DNA of 64,000 bases from Larix kaempferi (taxonomy: Eukaryota > Streptophyta > Pinopsida > Pinales > Pinaceae). The translations under genes and the position numbers were made by a program. The notes under the pieces were generated by a model. It was given only the letters and a program-made list of their open reading frames with translations. It ran no database searches and was not told the DNA's origin. Location: contig BSBM01001067.1 in NCBI GenBank assembly GCA_027924585.1, positions 4,094,501 through 4,158,500 on the forward strand, given 5' to 3'. Positions within the stretch are counted from its first letter, which is position 1. Every line of letters starts with the position of its first letter. Positions 12,406 to 25,300 of the stretch are shown one piece after another.

Positions 12406-13380
12406 TGTCACCAACTTTCCATTTAACAAATACAATAATTACATACAACAAAAGTTAAATATTCAAATCCTTCCCTAAGTAGAAACATAGGAAATTTATT
12501 AATGAACAAAATATTTGATTCAATAACGAGACTAGTAACTAAAACCCAACAATACCATCTCAAATCACCATGTAGGTCAACATAATAAAAATAAAAACCT
12601 CTCAAAAATTGAAAAACATATTGAAGCAAATTGATTACTAAAGATCCATGCTCAAGGTACACACGGACTAATAATAGTCAATAATGTACTTGAAAGTTTT
12701 CTAAAACCTTATGCCATCCATTTGTTTTAAATGGGAACTATTTGCAAATGCTTGACATGCATAACATATGTGGAAATAAGATGTAAGTTCTCATATATTG
12801 CTTGTTTTGTTTTTAGGCAAAGGGTTTTACACCCGTGATATAATATAAATTTTGAAATCCACTACATAAGTAGCCAAATTTATAAGAAACTACAATGGTT
12901 GGGCAAACCATGAGTTGATAACAGGGGTGTCAAATCGGTTTAGAGATAGGGAGTTTTCATTAACATCAATAATCTTCCTCGTTAAGTCACGTGTTAGTAC
13001 AAGGTGATTTAGTATGCTCATGCGTAAAGATGGTTTGTTGAATGTGCTCATGTTTCAAGATGGGTTGTTCTTAATGTGAAAGGTTATCACCTTTTCTTTA
13101 TTTTGACTCCTATCACTTTTTTTTAATAGAATGAATGTATTAACTCGGTTATTTAGTTCTTTTAAATTTTCCAGGTTAAGATGTTCATGTTTAAAATAAT
13201 TTGTATATAAAATTTGGAGTTAAATAATATGCAAAAGGAAATGAAGGTTATTAAGTATATATTTTTATTAATGGGAGGATACATGCTTATGTGTCTAATT
13301 ATATTGAAGTATTTTGGAAAAGAAAGTTAATACATTGTAAAAAATGTTAAAGACAAGTTGTTTTATTGTGGATCATCTAG
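12406..13380. other. Intergenic DNA, nothing recognised
   Basis: AT-rich sequence with no recognisable gene or element end. Confidence 0.4.
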
Positions 13381-13439
13381 TTATACTTAGGATCATTACA
13401 AATGAATGCTGTAATAGTAAATCGATCTCCAATGTTGTC

Positions 13440-14890
13440 TCATCGACCTTGGGAAACATTTGACATGATGCCTAGTATCAATTTTTGGAATATATTAGAA
13501 TAGTTAAAGGTTCCATTTGAGTTGAGCATTGCTACAATTAAGTTGTACAAGAATACCATTACTAAGTTCAGAAACATTGAGGGTTGGTCGGAAAACATAG
13601 GAGTTAAGCAAGGTTGTCCCTTGTCCCATACCCTTTTTGGGATTTAAATTGACAAGTTTGAGGTATGTTTTGAATAAGTAGGTTGTATAGGCATTGCTTT
13701 AGTTGGAATAGTCATCATCCGTCTTCTTTACATTGTCGATATTGTTCTTATGTCAATGTGTCATCTTGACAAGCAACTAACAATTCTTAAGGATTTATAT
13801 TCTAGCACGGGCATGACAATGGAGATTGACAAAACAAAGCTTATGATAATCAAGTATGAAAGGATCACTTATGAAACTTGGAGAAAATTACTTCATCAAA
13901 TATCTTGGAGTTGCCCTTCATCACCGACTTAACTTGAACTATAGCATTGAGAAAAAATATAAATGGAGGGTGGAAACCTTATTTTGGTCTTTAAAACAAG
14001 TGTAAATCAACGAAAATTTAGTTGCGGGAAAAAAGAAACTATAGATGTGAAGTTTGGGTTTGAAACATCTCTAGATAATTGTGGAGAAAGTTCAATCAAA
14101 TCCAAAAACATTTTATAATTTATAATCTTAAATTAAAAGCTATGTGCCCTATCCTATCCTCCTCATAGAAGAGGATCTTTTCTCCATTGAGAGCATGACT
14201 ATGACCAGGCACCTAATGTTAGACAATCACAATACTACTGACTTGAAAGACAAAAGGATTCCTAAGATATATTTAAACTCCAATCAAATCCACCTACAAA
14301 TTAAGAGGGGTTGGCATAAAATGCAAGTCTTCGCCAAAACATTGAAGAATTGAGGAGGAGGTCACTTTGTAGAATATCATTACGATTAAAAATACCATTG
14401 CATCTAAATATAAGGAGAAATTGTGGTGCGATAAAGAATTAGAAGATAAGAGAAATTTAAGGTACTATAAAGAGGCCATTAACCATAATCTAGAAGATCA
14501 AAATTATATTTATGTTATAACTAACATAAAGAAGAAAATTAGCATGGCTAAAACAAGAACCATCTCTCATGAGTTCCATAGTGGAACATGGCATTGGACA
14601 ATTCCTGAAACACCATGGCATGGAATAAGTTGTCATCTTTATGATACTAAGAAGTTGAGAATGATTTTTTTTTTTCTCTTAAAATGTCTTGCATACATCC
14701 ACATTAAATTTCAATTTCAAAATATTTATAACAATACAGATCTTCTTAACCTTTTAATTCATCAAAATTATGGAGAATTAAGAAAGCTTATCTCTAATAT
14801 TTTTAAGTACACAAATACAATTTTAATGAAGACCAAATCATTTCTTAACATTTTTTTAAGATTTAATAAATCAAAATTATCTCAATAAAA
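13440..14890 (+). pseudogene. Second LINE: RT C-terminal half and zinc-finger-like tail, degenerate
   Basis: A non-LTR reverse transcriptase of a clade different from the LINE at 1-6055. In one frame from 13453: TFDMMPSINFWNIL (motif A), LKVPFELSIATIKLYKN, GVKQGCPLSHTLFGI (motif B) and LLYIVDIVLM, where YADD is expected. Downstream, in shifted frames, come YPILLIEEDLFSIESM, RIPKIYLNSNQIHLQIKRGW, KLWCDKELEDKRNLRYYKEA and a C..C-H-C-like tail at 14630-14690. Several stops and frameshifts are present, the catalytic Asp is lost, and the endonuclease and RT N-terminus are missing. The clade is uncertain. Confidence 0.8.
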
Positions 14891-15940
14891 AATAACAATT
14901 ATCAACATCATTAAAAATAAAAATAAAAATTATATTTTAAAAATAAAAAAATTAATTCAAAATTTATCCCAATTTTCATTATCATCAAATTTTAACCATT
15001 TAGGAGATGATATTTTAACCAGTTTAAAAAATATCCCGAGACAAAAAGATTGGACAACTACAACAAATATTAATTTTTACATATACTTTTTATGTATAAA
15101 TTTTTTTTTTAAATCTCAACTTTTTTTTTAATATAATTTTTTTTTCTAAATCTCGATTTTAAAATCATTAGACACATGAAAGTTGAAATTAGATTATAAA
15201 AAGAAACATGATTAGTTGCGGAAGTGAAAATATAACAAAACTAATGTTTCACCATGGACAAAATCAACATAATAGAATATATTGAATACAACATTATATA
15301 TAGTTAATAATTAGTAATATTGGATTTCTATTTTTTCAGACTGTAAAAGCTCTATATTATTAAAGTATATAAAATTGTCAAATATTACATCCTCTTTAAT
15401 ACCCTGAAGATATTCCATAGAGTAAACCATCCAAGTACATGATTCCATGATGACATCAGTATATCCAAACCATCACCAACGATCTAAGGAGATCCAAATC
15501 CTACAAACCAACCCAAAACCTGAGAGGTGCCATTGATGAGATATAAAAAAAGAAAAGAGATAGATAATACTAATGTTGAATACCTCCACTATAGCGGAGA
15601 TACAAAAATGGATCGGCAACAATAAAAACATCCAACCCAGAAGGAACTAACCCGAAAAAATAGGGTGTTCCAGAATCCCGCATTAAATGATCTTCGTGAA
15701 TTTCAAAGAATATACTGCCCTCTCAAGTCGAAAGATCGCGTCTAAACATCATATCTGCTTCAGAATTATCAGCATGAAAAATATGGTAAAAACAGAGCCC
15801 CTACATGTCCAGAAGTTGCCTGCGAATTTGGGACATCCAAGATGAATGTACGATGGCATGTATGATGCGGACATAGTACAAAGTAACAAAAATTCATACA
15901 GATGCATACATAGTACAAAGTAGCAAAGATTCAATGTATG
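14891..15940. other. AT-rich intergenic DNA
   Basis: No gene was recognised. It contains a short direct duplication (acatagtacaaagta) at about 15872-15925. If the exon-like segment at 15941-16044 is real, the part just below it would be its 3' UTR. Confidence 0.4.
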
Positions 15941-16044
15941 TCAAATCACATTTGCTTGATCCTTTCTTTTTAGAAATTCCAAAAGTTCTCGAGCCTCCAC
16001 ATCTTCATCGCGGATGTTATCAGGAATAGCATTTAGTTGTAAAC
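15941..16044 (-). other. Possible terminal exon of an unidentified gene
   Basis: On the minus strand, after an AG that could be a splice acceptor (16045-16046), the sequence encodes IPDNIRDEDVEARELLEFLK and ends QANVI-stop at 15941. The charged, protein-like composition stands out from the AT-rich flanks. I do not recognise the family, and a chance open frame of about 33 codons cannot be excluded. Confidence 0.2.
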
Positions 16045-16743
16045 CTACCAATTCGAATTGTTAATCTACAAGCTTTTCTTCATTAATTTATGTGATATTA
16101 TGTGATAGTGTGTTCATGGTTTTTTTAAGTACTTTGTATTATTTAGTTTAATGGATTAGCTTGGGTGATTGAATGTTTTGAGCTTCATGCAAGCGGTCTT
16201 GGGTTGATCTACAGAGTTGAAAACCACTGTTGCATATTTTTGTTGATGTTCTTATTGGGTTAGGTCCCATAATTGGTCCCATAATTAGTGCTGATGGGTT
16301 TACATTGGGAACAATTTGTGAAATGCAAGGAAATGCTCAAGGATTTCTCCACGAGGTATTCCTTGGAAAAGAATGTACGTGAGAATTTTCCTTTTTTGAA
16401 GGTGAAGTGCTCTCTTAAAAACAAGCTTATTCCTCTAAATAGAACCATTGATGTTGTAAGTAGACCAATTTATCCTAATCGTTGAGGAAATGGTAATCTA
16501 TGATAGTAATCTAATGTCACCCTGACGTATCTATGGAGCATTATCCCCATACACCCTTCACCATATCAATGGATTCAATTTAGCCAACAATTAGTTTATA
16601 CTCCATTTCCCCTACTGTGTTGGAGTGACTTGATTTGAGAAAAATATAGGAACTTTTGAATCAAATGACAATCACTCGAGAAAATGCATCGACAATGTGC
16701 GAAGGCATGATAGTTAATATTTAGGTTTGAACTGAAGGGATAG
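16045..16743. other. Intergenic DNA, nothing recognised
   Basis: Only short open frames that look like chance. No element ends seen. Confidence 0.4.
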
Positions 16744-16846
16744 TGAACAACCCAAACATGTGGATAATAATGATAGCAAACAACTCAAACTTGTGGATAA
16801 TAATGATAGCAAACAACTCAAACTTGTGGATAATAATGAGAAGGCA
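16744..16846. repeat. 33-bp tandem repeat, about 3 copies
   Basis: A unit containing gtggataataatgatagcaa and acaactcaaactt is repeated about three times. The outer copies differ by a few bases. Confidence 0.85.
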
Positions 16847-17059
16847 TGTTTGTTTCTTGAGCATGTAAGTAGAAAGCACACGGTCGATGCTTGCTCAAGC
16901 AATGAGTTGTTATATTTTGGGTTATTCTAAAAGTGTTTACACCATGTTTGGGGGCGCTTCATGATATTTGGGGTACATGGTGCATGACCATCCCCTTGAT
17001 GGTAAATAATGGATTTGCATGAGAGATGTTATGTGATGGATTGACACATTGGATATGGC

Positions 17060-17396
17060 TTACTTAGTGGTTGCTTGAATTTAGTTGGGTGCTTGCATGA
17101 TATTCTTCCCTAGGGTGTTTGAAATCTCCTGACAATTATGGTGACAATCTACATTATGGCCACATGGAGATGGTTGCTTGCTTGGAGAACACCCTACTTA
17201 GGAGGAAGAGCATTATTTCATCCAGGAGGAGGACAATGGGCCCTATATAGCACATGGTAGCTTGGATGTTTACATGGAGGCTTGTAGTTGGCTTGGGTAT
17301 GCTTGGGTTGGGATAATGTTCATGTAGAGGGAGTGGACCAAGGGGAGTACATGGCTTAGGAAGAATTTTGGAGTTCTTGGAGGTTTGTAGGAGGGG
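17060..17396. other. GT-rich unassigned stretch ending in a PPT-like tract
   Basis: No ORF was recognised. It ends in ttgtaggaggggTGTAATG, which looks like a polypurine tract followed by an LTR start. It may be the 3' end of a decayed LTR retrotransposon. Confidence 0.3.
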
Positions 17397-17440
17397 TGTA
17401 ATGCCCCATATTTTGATTTCGAGAACTAAACTACATTATG
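17397..17440 (+). repeat. LTR head of the TGTAATGCCCC type
   Basis: TGTAATGCCCC follows a purine-rich tract (ggagggg). The same head starts LTR-C at 50378, and a variant occurs at 57426. The other end of this LTR was not found; it may lie in the 17.4-21 kb stretch. Confidence 0.4.
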
Positions 17441-19089
17441 ACCTATTTTGTATTTCTTTGATTATTATATGTTGAACTTAGCTACACTGATAGAATTATA
17501 TTGCATCAACATGAGGGCCTACCTATGTATAACTTTATTGTTTATTTTGTTTATATGATTTCCATCAAACATGCAAATTTAAATGGAAAATTGTGGTACA
17601 TGGATACCAATTTGAATTATATGGCGAATGAATAATTAGTGTGATGCACAAGATAACTAAACTAGCTTGCTTACGTTGTTTGATGATTAGTAACATGGTA
17701 ATCACATGAAAACAATTATATGGTTATGCATGATCTTGCATTTTGGTAAACTAAGCTACATGTTAAATGGCCTAAGGGATAGCTAAGTAATTTTGGTACT
17801 AAAGTAAAACTAATGTCATTGACATCAAAAGAGAATATGGATGCCATGAAGTATTAGTTCATGATTTAATTATTGGTTCGGTGCATTTCTATAATATGTG
17901 GGCAAGTGAAGGTTTTATAAGTTGTTGTCCAAACTGGTCATTCGATTACATAACTTTAACAACAACAACAACAACAACAACTCGGTATGGTCAATAATAG
18001 GGTGATGAACCTAGTTCTATTAGGAGGGATGAAGGTATTACCCACTGTTTATCTGATGAAACCTAGAGTCATGGGAGGGATCTATTAAGCCACACACCCA
18101 TAGATGTGCATGATGGTGACTACTAGTCGTTTGTTGAGGAAGTTAGGTGGATATAGACAACACTTCCACTTATAGGTTATATTTGTGTTAGGTCAATATA
18201 GTTAACACTCTAGTGTATTTCAATAGAGGAAATGATAGGATGTGGAATATGGAAGTAGGTTAGGGAGGAAGGATGATTTGAAGTTAGTTGAAAATGTTGT
18301 TTGAGAATTAGATATGCGACCTTAGTTCCATACTTGGTTCCTACCATGTTTAGAACACTTTCCTAATTCATTTATGATAATATTAGTGCAATGTTCAATT
18401 CATATTCAATTATTGTGACTTGGTAAAAATTATTGAATGTTGTGTTTACTTGATTTACTATCTCGCATGCTCGGTTGTGAGTATACAATACCTATGCATT
18501 AAGCTATGTGTTTGCTAACTATGCATACATACCCTGCACATGTACACTAATATTGTTTTAAAAATACATTAGTTATTAATTACTATTATTAATGATTTGA
18601 TGCATGGTGGAAGTGGTAAGAAATTTAATTGTATGCTTATAAGTTACATTTCACTTTAGGAATTTGTTAGATTTCATTTAAGATTTAATTTAGATTTTAT
18701 TATAGAATAAAATGCATTTCATTTAGGATTATATTTAATTTCATTAGAAGATTGATTTTGTAAACCTTACCAACGATTTGATTTGATTATATTTTACACC
18801 TAATTTGGTGAAAAGTTAGTTGTTTTAATTGTGGGTAGGTGAGGGTAGGATTTCAAGAAAGTAAGGTATTATTTTATTATTATGGGACCTTCCTAGAAAA
18901 AGGGTTAACCACCCTTCTCGCAAGGCGAGCAAGGTGATGGGTAAATGCATAGAAGGAAATTTGGGGAAGTATTAGGTGAGGAAAGTTAAGGATTTTGGGA
19001 AGGGAAAAATATTGGAGAGGGGATACTGAACTATGAACATTGAGTTGGAGCTTATAACTATTACTAAGGAAGCTTAAAATTATTACCAA
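17441..19089. other. Possible LTR body or intergenic DNA
   Basis: AT-rich DNA without a recognised ORF. It may be the body of the LTR whose head is at 17397. Confidence 0.25.
17958..17981. repeat. (AAC)8 microsatellite
   Basis: Eight perfect AAC units. Confidence 0.98.
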
Positions 19090-19173
19090 GGACTTCTATA
19101 CGGTTATTGGATAGTTCTTGTTATTGTTAAAGGACTTCTATATGGTTATTGGATAGTTCTTGTTATTGTTAAA
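19090..19173. repeat. 42-bp tandem duplication
   Basis: Two adjacent 42-bp copies beginning ggacttctata, differing at one base (cggtta versus tggtta). Confidence 0.95.
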
Positions 19174-19439
19174 GGCACATGCATGGAGGGATAGGAAACC
19201 CACATGTTTCCTACAAATAGATAGTTGGTTAAGCTCCTAGTTTGACTATAAGGATTAATCCTAGTTTGGGAACACTTGACCAATTTAGAGAGATACTAAG
19301 GATATGGACTGCTAAATTAACTAGTTTCAAAGGTAATTTACTATCATTTTGCTTTGATTAAGTTGCTTTAAATTAAATTATTGAAATTCTTGTGAGTACC
19401 TGCTTAAATGATCAAATTAATTAATTATGGTTGTAAGAT

Positions 19440-20883
19440 GTTTTTTTTTGTAAGTAAGAAACATTATATTAACATTTCACAAGAGTTTTACATATGTCTA
19501 TCTCCCACTTCATATATCCATAGAATTCCTAGCCAAAACTAACCAGACTTGACACTTTATAGGCACAAAAAAAAAACCCTCCCGGAGGAGAAACATGGCT
19601 TATCAACCTTCATACTATAAACGAACTGGACCTTAAAAATCAGTAGATAGTATGAATAGACCACTACAGACTTCTTCTCCTTGCATAAACATAAACGACA
19701 TGTGATTTCCACCTAGACTACCACAATTATACCTCCTACCAACCTTTAAAACTAAACTTCCAATAACCAACATTCTACTTTCCTACCAACCTTTAAGACT
19801 AAACTTCCAATAACAAACATTCTACTTTAAGAGACACATCACAAAACAACTTAGACAATTGTTTTTATGGACCAACACCGCAATTAAGGAAACTTGAACT
19901 ATGTCATGGCATTCGTCCTGTAGCTCAGCCCCTTGCATGCCATCGAAAATCGCTTTCATCATCCCAACTGGAGGCACATCAACTCCCATCCTCGGGAGGA
20001 AGGGAATTCCCATTTCTTTATCCATAACATCTATTTTCATGTGCATTAACCTAATATATGTGTTCAATTCATTCCAGAAGGCTATTGGGCATCGTCCCCT
20101 TTCTCTTTTACTTCATGATCAAGTAGAATCTACCCAAGGAGTCCCTTCATTATCCATTAAAGGGAAACCGTATTCTCATACTGTGATTGTTGGGACCACG
20201 ATGCACTAGGTTCTTGAATCCATTTTTCCAGCGCAGATAACTCCTAACTCCTCTTGCGGTTTCAAATCCTCCAACTCACACCATAAGCTATGTTCGGCCA
20301 TCTCAATTTCAGACCTAACCGACACGAGGATGGAGGCATGTAGAGCCATGATGCTTGGGCTGCTCACAACTGCTCTCCGTTGGCCCACTTCCTCCCCGAA
20401 TTCATAGGATATGCACCATTCCATTTCGATTCCATATGACTGAGATTCAATTCGGGTGACATAATAGAAATTCCAGAGACAGGGACAAGCATGAGTCCGC
20501 CACCTTTTGGAAAACACACCCAACATCCCCAAAATCATTTATAAATGAAGAGGATGGCTAGCAATATACCAGAAATTCTCATAATCATCAATCTATCCTC
20601 CTCCTTCACCTTCATACCCCTTGTTGTGTGTTCACTACTTGCCATAATGATCCACAACTGCTCGCACTTGCGATTAAACCATTCCCCATCTCATCACTTA
20701 ATTTCATTTTTCACCTCATACTTCGACGCCTTGGGAAAGCTTATGTTTTAATGGCGTTGGTTACAAGTTGTTCGAAGTCACCTCCCCTCATTATCATCAT
20801 GTTAGTCAACACATATCCATCCACTAACGACACATTGCTCCCCTCCTCGTCCGATCTTCCCACTTCACCACCTGCATCCTGGG
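19440..20883 (-). mobile_element. Non-LTR retroposon insertion with poly(A) tail and 17-bp TSD
   Basis: Minus-strand retroposed segment. A poly-T run at 19441-19449 is the poly(A) tail, preceded in sense by ATGTTTCTTACTTAC. The flanks are a 17-bp duplication, aattatggttgtaagat (19423-19439) and aattatggctgtaagat (20884-20900), with one mismatch. This is what LINE-type target-primed reverse transcription produces. The 1.44-kb body has partly open minus-strand frames (20538-20206, 20067-19822), but I recognise no RT or other family. It could be a 5'-truncated LINE, a non-autonomous retroposon or a processed copy of an unknown gene. Confidence 0.75.
19735..19828. repeat. 47-bp tandem duplication inside the retroposon
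   Basis: Two adjacent copies beginning cctaccaacctttaa at 19735 and 19782, with a couple of differences. The repeat lies in the 3' non-coding part of the retroposon. Confidence 0.9.
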
Positions 20884-20900
20884 AATTATGGCTGTAAGAT

Positions 20901-21199
20901 ATACTGGTAGTTGAGTTGTTGAATTTGTACTTAGAAAGTACAGTAAGAAAAAATAAATATATTCAGAAATTTATAACAATACTAGACAAGCAAAAGTATC
21001 TAGATAACTATATTCATTAACACCTATTGATCAATAGGGTGTTATAAGGATATTAGACACACCTCGTGGATTTCCCTTTCATTTGGAGCCTTACTTGTGG
21101 ACAACATCACTTTGGATCTTAACATATGTACACTTGGAGTGTATCCCTCAACATATGTGAACCTACATGTGTTATTGTAGGTTACTTGTAAGGGCATTG
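20901..21199. other. AT-rich spacer
   Basis: Nothing recognised. It continues the sequence interrupted by the retroposon. Confidence 0.4.
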
Positions 21200-22498
21200 G
21201 GACATATATGTATTATTAATTTATTGGTATCACTTGCCTCTTATATATATAAGGGAAGGAGATAATCATTTCATTCATCATAATTGTACTCTTCTCTTTG
21301 TACTTGTCTTCTTGGAGCGAATCGATAAGGTTCATGAGAAAAACCTAGTAGAAGTTATGAAAGGGAAAGAGGATGTCTTTGTTGGGAGTTTGTTCTTATG
21401 ACTGGGGTTTACTCTTATGAAGAAGGTGTTGGATCTAATAGTATTTCTATATTCATATTTCATAGCTCATTCATTCTTATCACTCTTGTGTTAGAGATGT
21501 GATCAAGAGGAGCACACCACTTCTCCTATCTCTCATGGATCTTCTTATATACTTGGTATATCTCTCTCTTGGAGTTGTTATGGTTTCTTGAGCTTGTTGG
21601 AGCATCTTGAAGTCTAGGGTTAAGGTCTCATCCTATGGATATATAAGGATCAAGGTTTTGAGATGAAACTCTAGGTCGTACTTAGTGAAGTGAATAAGAA
21701 GAGGAGACACATTGACTTGGAGGACATGCTTGTGTGATGCAACCTTGCTAAGTCATCTTGGTGTGAGCTAGGGTTTTCTTGATTCTCCCTATCTAGGATT
21801 TTGGAGAGCTAGAGGATTGTTCTATACTTTTGATAAGGTTATGGTATGTAGTTTAACTTCATCTTTATGCACATTAATGAATTTTCTAGGTGTCCAATAC
21901 TTGCATAAATTGCATATTTGATTTTTATCCATTTATATTCTTCATGGTTTGTAATTTCCAGCTCTTTATGTTTTGTTGATTTGACATAAGTTAAGGGTGA
22001 TTATGTTAAGTGATTTAACATTGTTATTGAAGAATATAAAAGGTAGGTTTGCTGATATTTTTACAAATGTTACAAGTATTTTTAGATTTGTTATATGCAT
22101 GATAAGATTGCTCCAGAGGGATAAAACTTATTGGAACACAATGGTAACTTTTATTTTGGATTGCCTAGATGATTGGGGCATTAAGAGTTGAAATATTGTT
22201 TGGTGTTTCTATTGTTTTGTTTGCATTTCATAATAGCCACAAGGCTGAAAAGTCATACGGTTAAGATAAGGAGAACCTCTAGTTAAGAGGTGAAATTTTT
22301 GTTATGTATTAAAAGTTAGAGATTGCATAAATTTCTACAATGTATTCAGGCTTTTGGGTTGAGATCATTCTATGTGTAAGAGGGAGTTTGTATTTCAACT
22401 AAAGATTACTTGGGAGAGGTGCTTGACCTTGTTGAGGTTGTTGGGTGTGATAGTATAGGTTTATTGAGATGAGCACTTCCACTTATGAGAGGTTTTGA
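21200..22498 (+). repeat. LTR-like sequence related to 61830-62442
   Basis: The stretch near 21230-21400 (TATA-like cttatatatataaggg, then attgtactct, then a ttcatgagaaaaacctag segment) resembles in order and wording the block at 61830-61990, which ends at a primer binding site. It is therefore probably a diverged copia-type LTR, cut off by the CACTA-like terminus at 22499. The boundaries are not defined. Confidence 0.4.
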
Positions 22499-22881
22499 CA
22501 CTACAAGAAAAACACCTTGTAGTGTATGTTTTTAGTGTTACAATATTGGGCATAATTTTCAAAAAAACCTTCGCTAAAACCTCTGCCATTGGTAACGAAG
22601 GCTTTGGTGGAGCTTGTAATGGATGTTTATTATAACTAAAAAATATTGGTGAGGTGAATATTATGTTGAGGCTTGTAATGTGGTGTGCATATTTCCACAA
22701 TATGCACATGTGCACCCACTTTACGACGCATTGGCGCATATCATTATAACAAGACACCTTTATGCTTGAAATATATAAATGTTAACTTAGTGCATATATT
22801 ACGTATTATGTGCCCCAATTCTAATAATCCTCAAAAACACACTAGTGCACATACATCTCTTGTACGCCCCGACGTGCATAG
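22499..22881. mobile_element. CACTA-type transposon terminus (short remnant)
   Basis: CACTACAAGAAAA at 22499 is the terminal inverted repeat signature of CACTA (En/Spm) DNA transposons. It is followed within 8 nt by CTTGTAGTG (22516-22524), so both TIR orientations face each other in a 26-bp palindrome. Subterminal repeats ccttcgcta and aacgaagg follow near 22570-22605. No transposase and no distant second end were found. Copia-A begins at 22882. Confidence 0.5.
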
Positions 22882-24434
22882 TGTTAAATGTACAACATCA
22901 CGAGTCATTCTCCAAGCCAACCTTGTGCAGCCAAGATTGGGCCTCATGTGTTGAGGTAGGGAGCCTGATTTGGACTCAAGAAATTGGAGTAGATTCTTGA
23001 CTTGGACTCAAGAATGACTAAAAATTCAGTTGTAAAAGGTTATTCCTCACATGTTGAGGTGAATTCTTTGATGTATCAAAGTGATGATGTTGTAAAGTCT
23101 TGTTGGACAAGGCCCAAGACTTTTGTATCAAGTCAGACTCTCATGTGGACCTCTAGTTATAGTAGGTACCCATGGTGTGGACCTCCAGTTATAGAGGTAG
23201 ATTCTTTGCATGTTGAAGCATTAATGTTGTGTGATGTATTACTAACCATGGTCACCGATTGCTATTAAGTCTCCTTTAGAGACTGGCCACCTCTAGAGTG
23301 AATTACTTTAGCATATGATCATTTGGTCTGAGAGTAATATAATATGATCACATCATCTGACAAATATTCTGAGTATAATATGATATGATAGATAATTAAA
23401 GTTTACATGTATTGACCATGCAGTAAAGATAAGAGATAAATATAAATGCATAGAGAAAAAGAGAATTCGAATTGCTCATGAGATGACTAAGTGAACTTGA
23501 ATTGTTAAGCTTCAGTTAAAGCCACAATGTAAGCCTCAGTAAATTAAAGAACTCACAACGATCACTACAAGTAAATCAATCAGCATGATTTCACTTAAAG
23601 AGAGTTAAGTGATAACAAAGAAGATCTAGTTAACTAAGTGTTATTGCATGACGACACTTATGTTAAACTGAAAGACGCCACTTATGTTAAACTAAAATAT
23701 GGCACTTGAGTTGCGACACTTGCATGATGAAACTTAAGTTAGCCACCTAACTAAGTGGGAAAGCTTTCAGTTAAGGGGCAAGTTCATCCTAAGACTCAGT
23801 TTTGTAATTTAATGCATTGCATGAGAAGTGGGGTGATCTTCTTCATGCAAGATTGATACATCTAGATGGAGGGCAAGTTCATCGTGAATTTAGAAGATAA
23901 AAATAAAAGCCGATGCATGTGAATAATGTATACATATGTTATACAAGATTGATGAATTCAATGTTAAGCAAATTCTCTTCTTCCTTGAAGGCAAGGCACT
24001 TCTATTTGCACATGATAATTCTCCAAGAAGGCAATTCACAGTTTTTGCATGTGATGCACCATTACCCATGCAACCATTCGCTACAGCTTGCATGACAGTG
24101 ATTCTTGCTTGTTACTAATGATCTCAGAACATGGAAAGTTGATATAATTGATCTCTATTATCTATTGCTCAGTATTCTCTCTTATCTAGCACCTGTGGTG
24201 CCGAAAGCAATCTGCTATTTCGTAAAAGACATTCTCTTATATCTATCATATTTATACTCTGAAGATTTGATGGGGTTTTTCATCCTCATTGTTTTGAGGG
24301 TTTTCCCTAGGGTACATATTGTGTTATGGTTGAATGTTTCATGTGATTGAATAGTTCATTGATTCAAGCATTCAGTATATCCGTACTTAAAGTTTTAAAT
24401 TTCAAAGCTCATCATATTTGCTCAAAAATTAACA
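22882..24434 (+). repeat. Copia-A 5' LTR (1553 bp)
   Basis: It begins TGTTAAATG and ends AATTAACA, immediately before the PBS. It is alignable with 33804-34850, with frequent substitutions and small indels. Confidence 0.9.
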
Positions 24435-24446
24435 TGGTATCATAGC
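24435..24446 (+). other. Copia-A primer binding site (tRNA-iMet type)
   Basis: TGGTATCATAGC directly follows the LTR. The family consensus is TGGTATCAGAGC, complementary to the initiator tRNA-Met 3' end. One base differs. Confidence 0.85.
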
Positions 24447-24529
24447 TCAAGGCATGAAGGAGATAATATTTGTCAATCAAACTTGATCCTACATAGATCC
24501 TGAGGAGTTGAGGACAATACTTGAGAGCC

Positions 24530-25300
24530 ATGGCATCGAAATCTATTCAACCGGGAGACCGTCTTGAGGGCACTTCGAATTTTAACACTTGGAAGGCGAG
24601 GGTGATGAACATCTCGGAGGAACATGACCTGGATGGCTATGTCTCCACTGTGGTGGAGGATCCTACATATAATGTAGGGTGCATCAACTTCGAGAAGAAA
24701 CAAGCTAAAGCCAAATGGATCATCTATGATTCAGTAAAGGACAATTTGGTTTTTGTGATCACTTTGTTGAGGACCTCAAAGGAGTGTTTTGATACATTGA
24801 CAAACCTATACGAGAAGAAGGACCCGAGGCAAAAGAGGGCATTGAAGAATAAGCTTCGAACCCTAAATATGGAGAAGGATGAGACAGTGGCATCCTTCTT
24901 CACCAAGATCTCTAGGGTAAGAGAGAAACTTGATAGTATTGGAGTAGTGGTGGATGAAGATTATCTTATCCAAACCACTATTGATGGTCTCCCATCCTCA
25001 CAGGAGATATTCTTGGCTGTGGTAAATGGCCGAGAGGTACAACCTAGCTTTGAAAGGTTGTGGCATGGCTTCCTCCAAGAGGAGGGGCGAATCCAGAGCA
25101 AGTCAATGTGCATCAAAGAAGAAAACCTTGCTTTCATGACAAGGATGAAGTAAGGCAGGAAGAACTTATTTGAAAAGAAGTTTTCCCATTCGAAGAAGAA
25201 GGTATACAACAAGGAATTTGAAAATTTGAAGGTTAGATTCTACAATTATGACAAGAAGGACCATTATGCAAGGGATTGAAAAGCAAAGAAAAAGGGAAAA
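24530..25300 (+). pseudogene. Copia-A gag
   Basis: Starts MASKSIQPGDRLEGTSNFN at 24530 and runs open to 25153. It is a UBN2-type copia Gag: NTWKARVMNISEEHDL, then LRTLNMEKDETVASFFTKIS. After the stop at 25151 the same frame continues with a ruined zinc knuckle, FYNYDKKDHYARD-stop, in which the first and last Cys are lost. The Gag shell would be made, but the nucleocapsid part would not. Confidence 0.9.

Noticed and set aside
17958-17981. Possible CRISPR-like or functional repeat
   Set aside because: A plain trinucleotide microsatellite without spacers.
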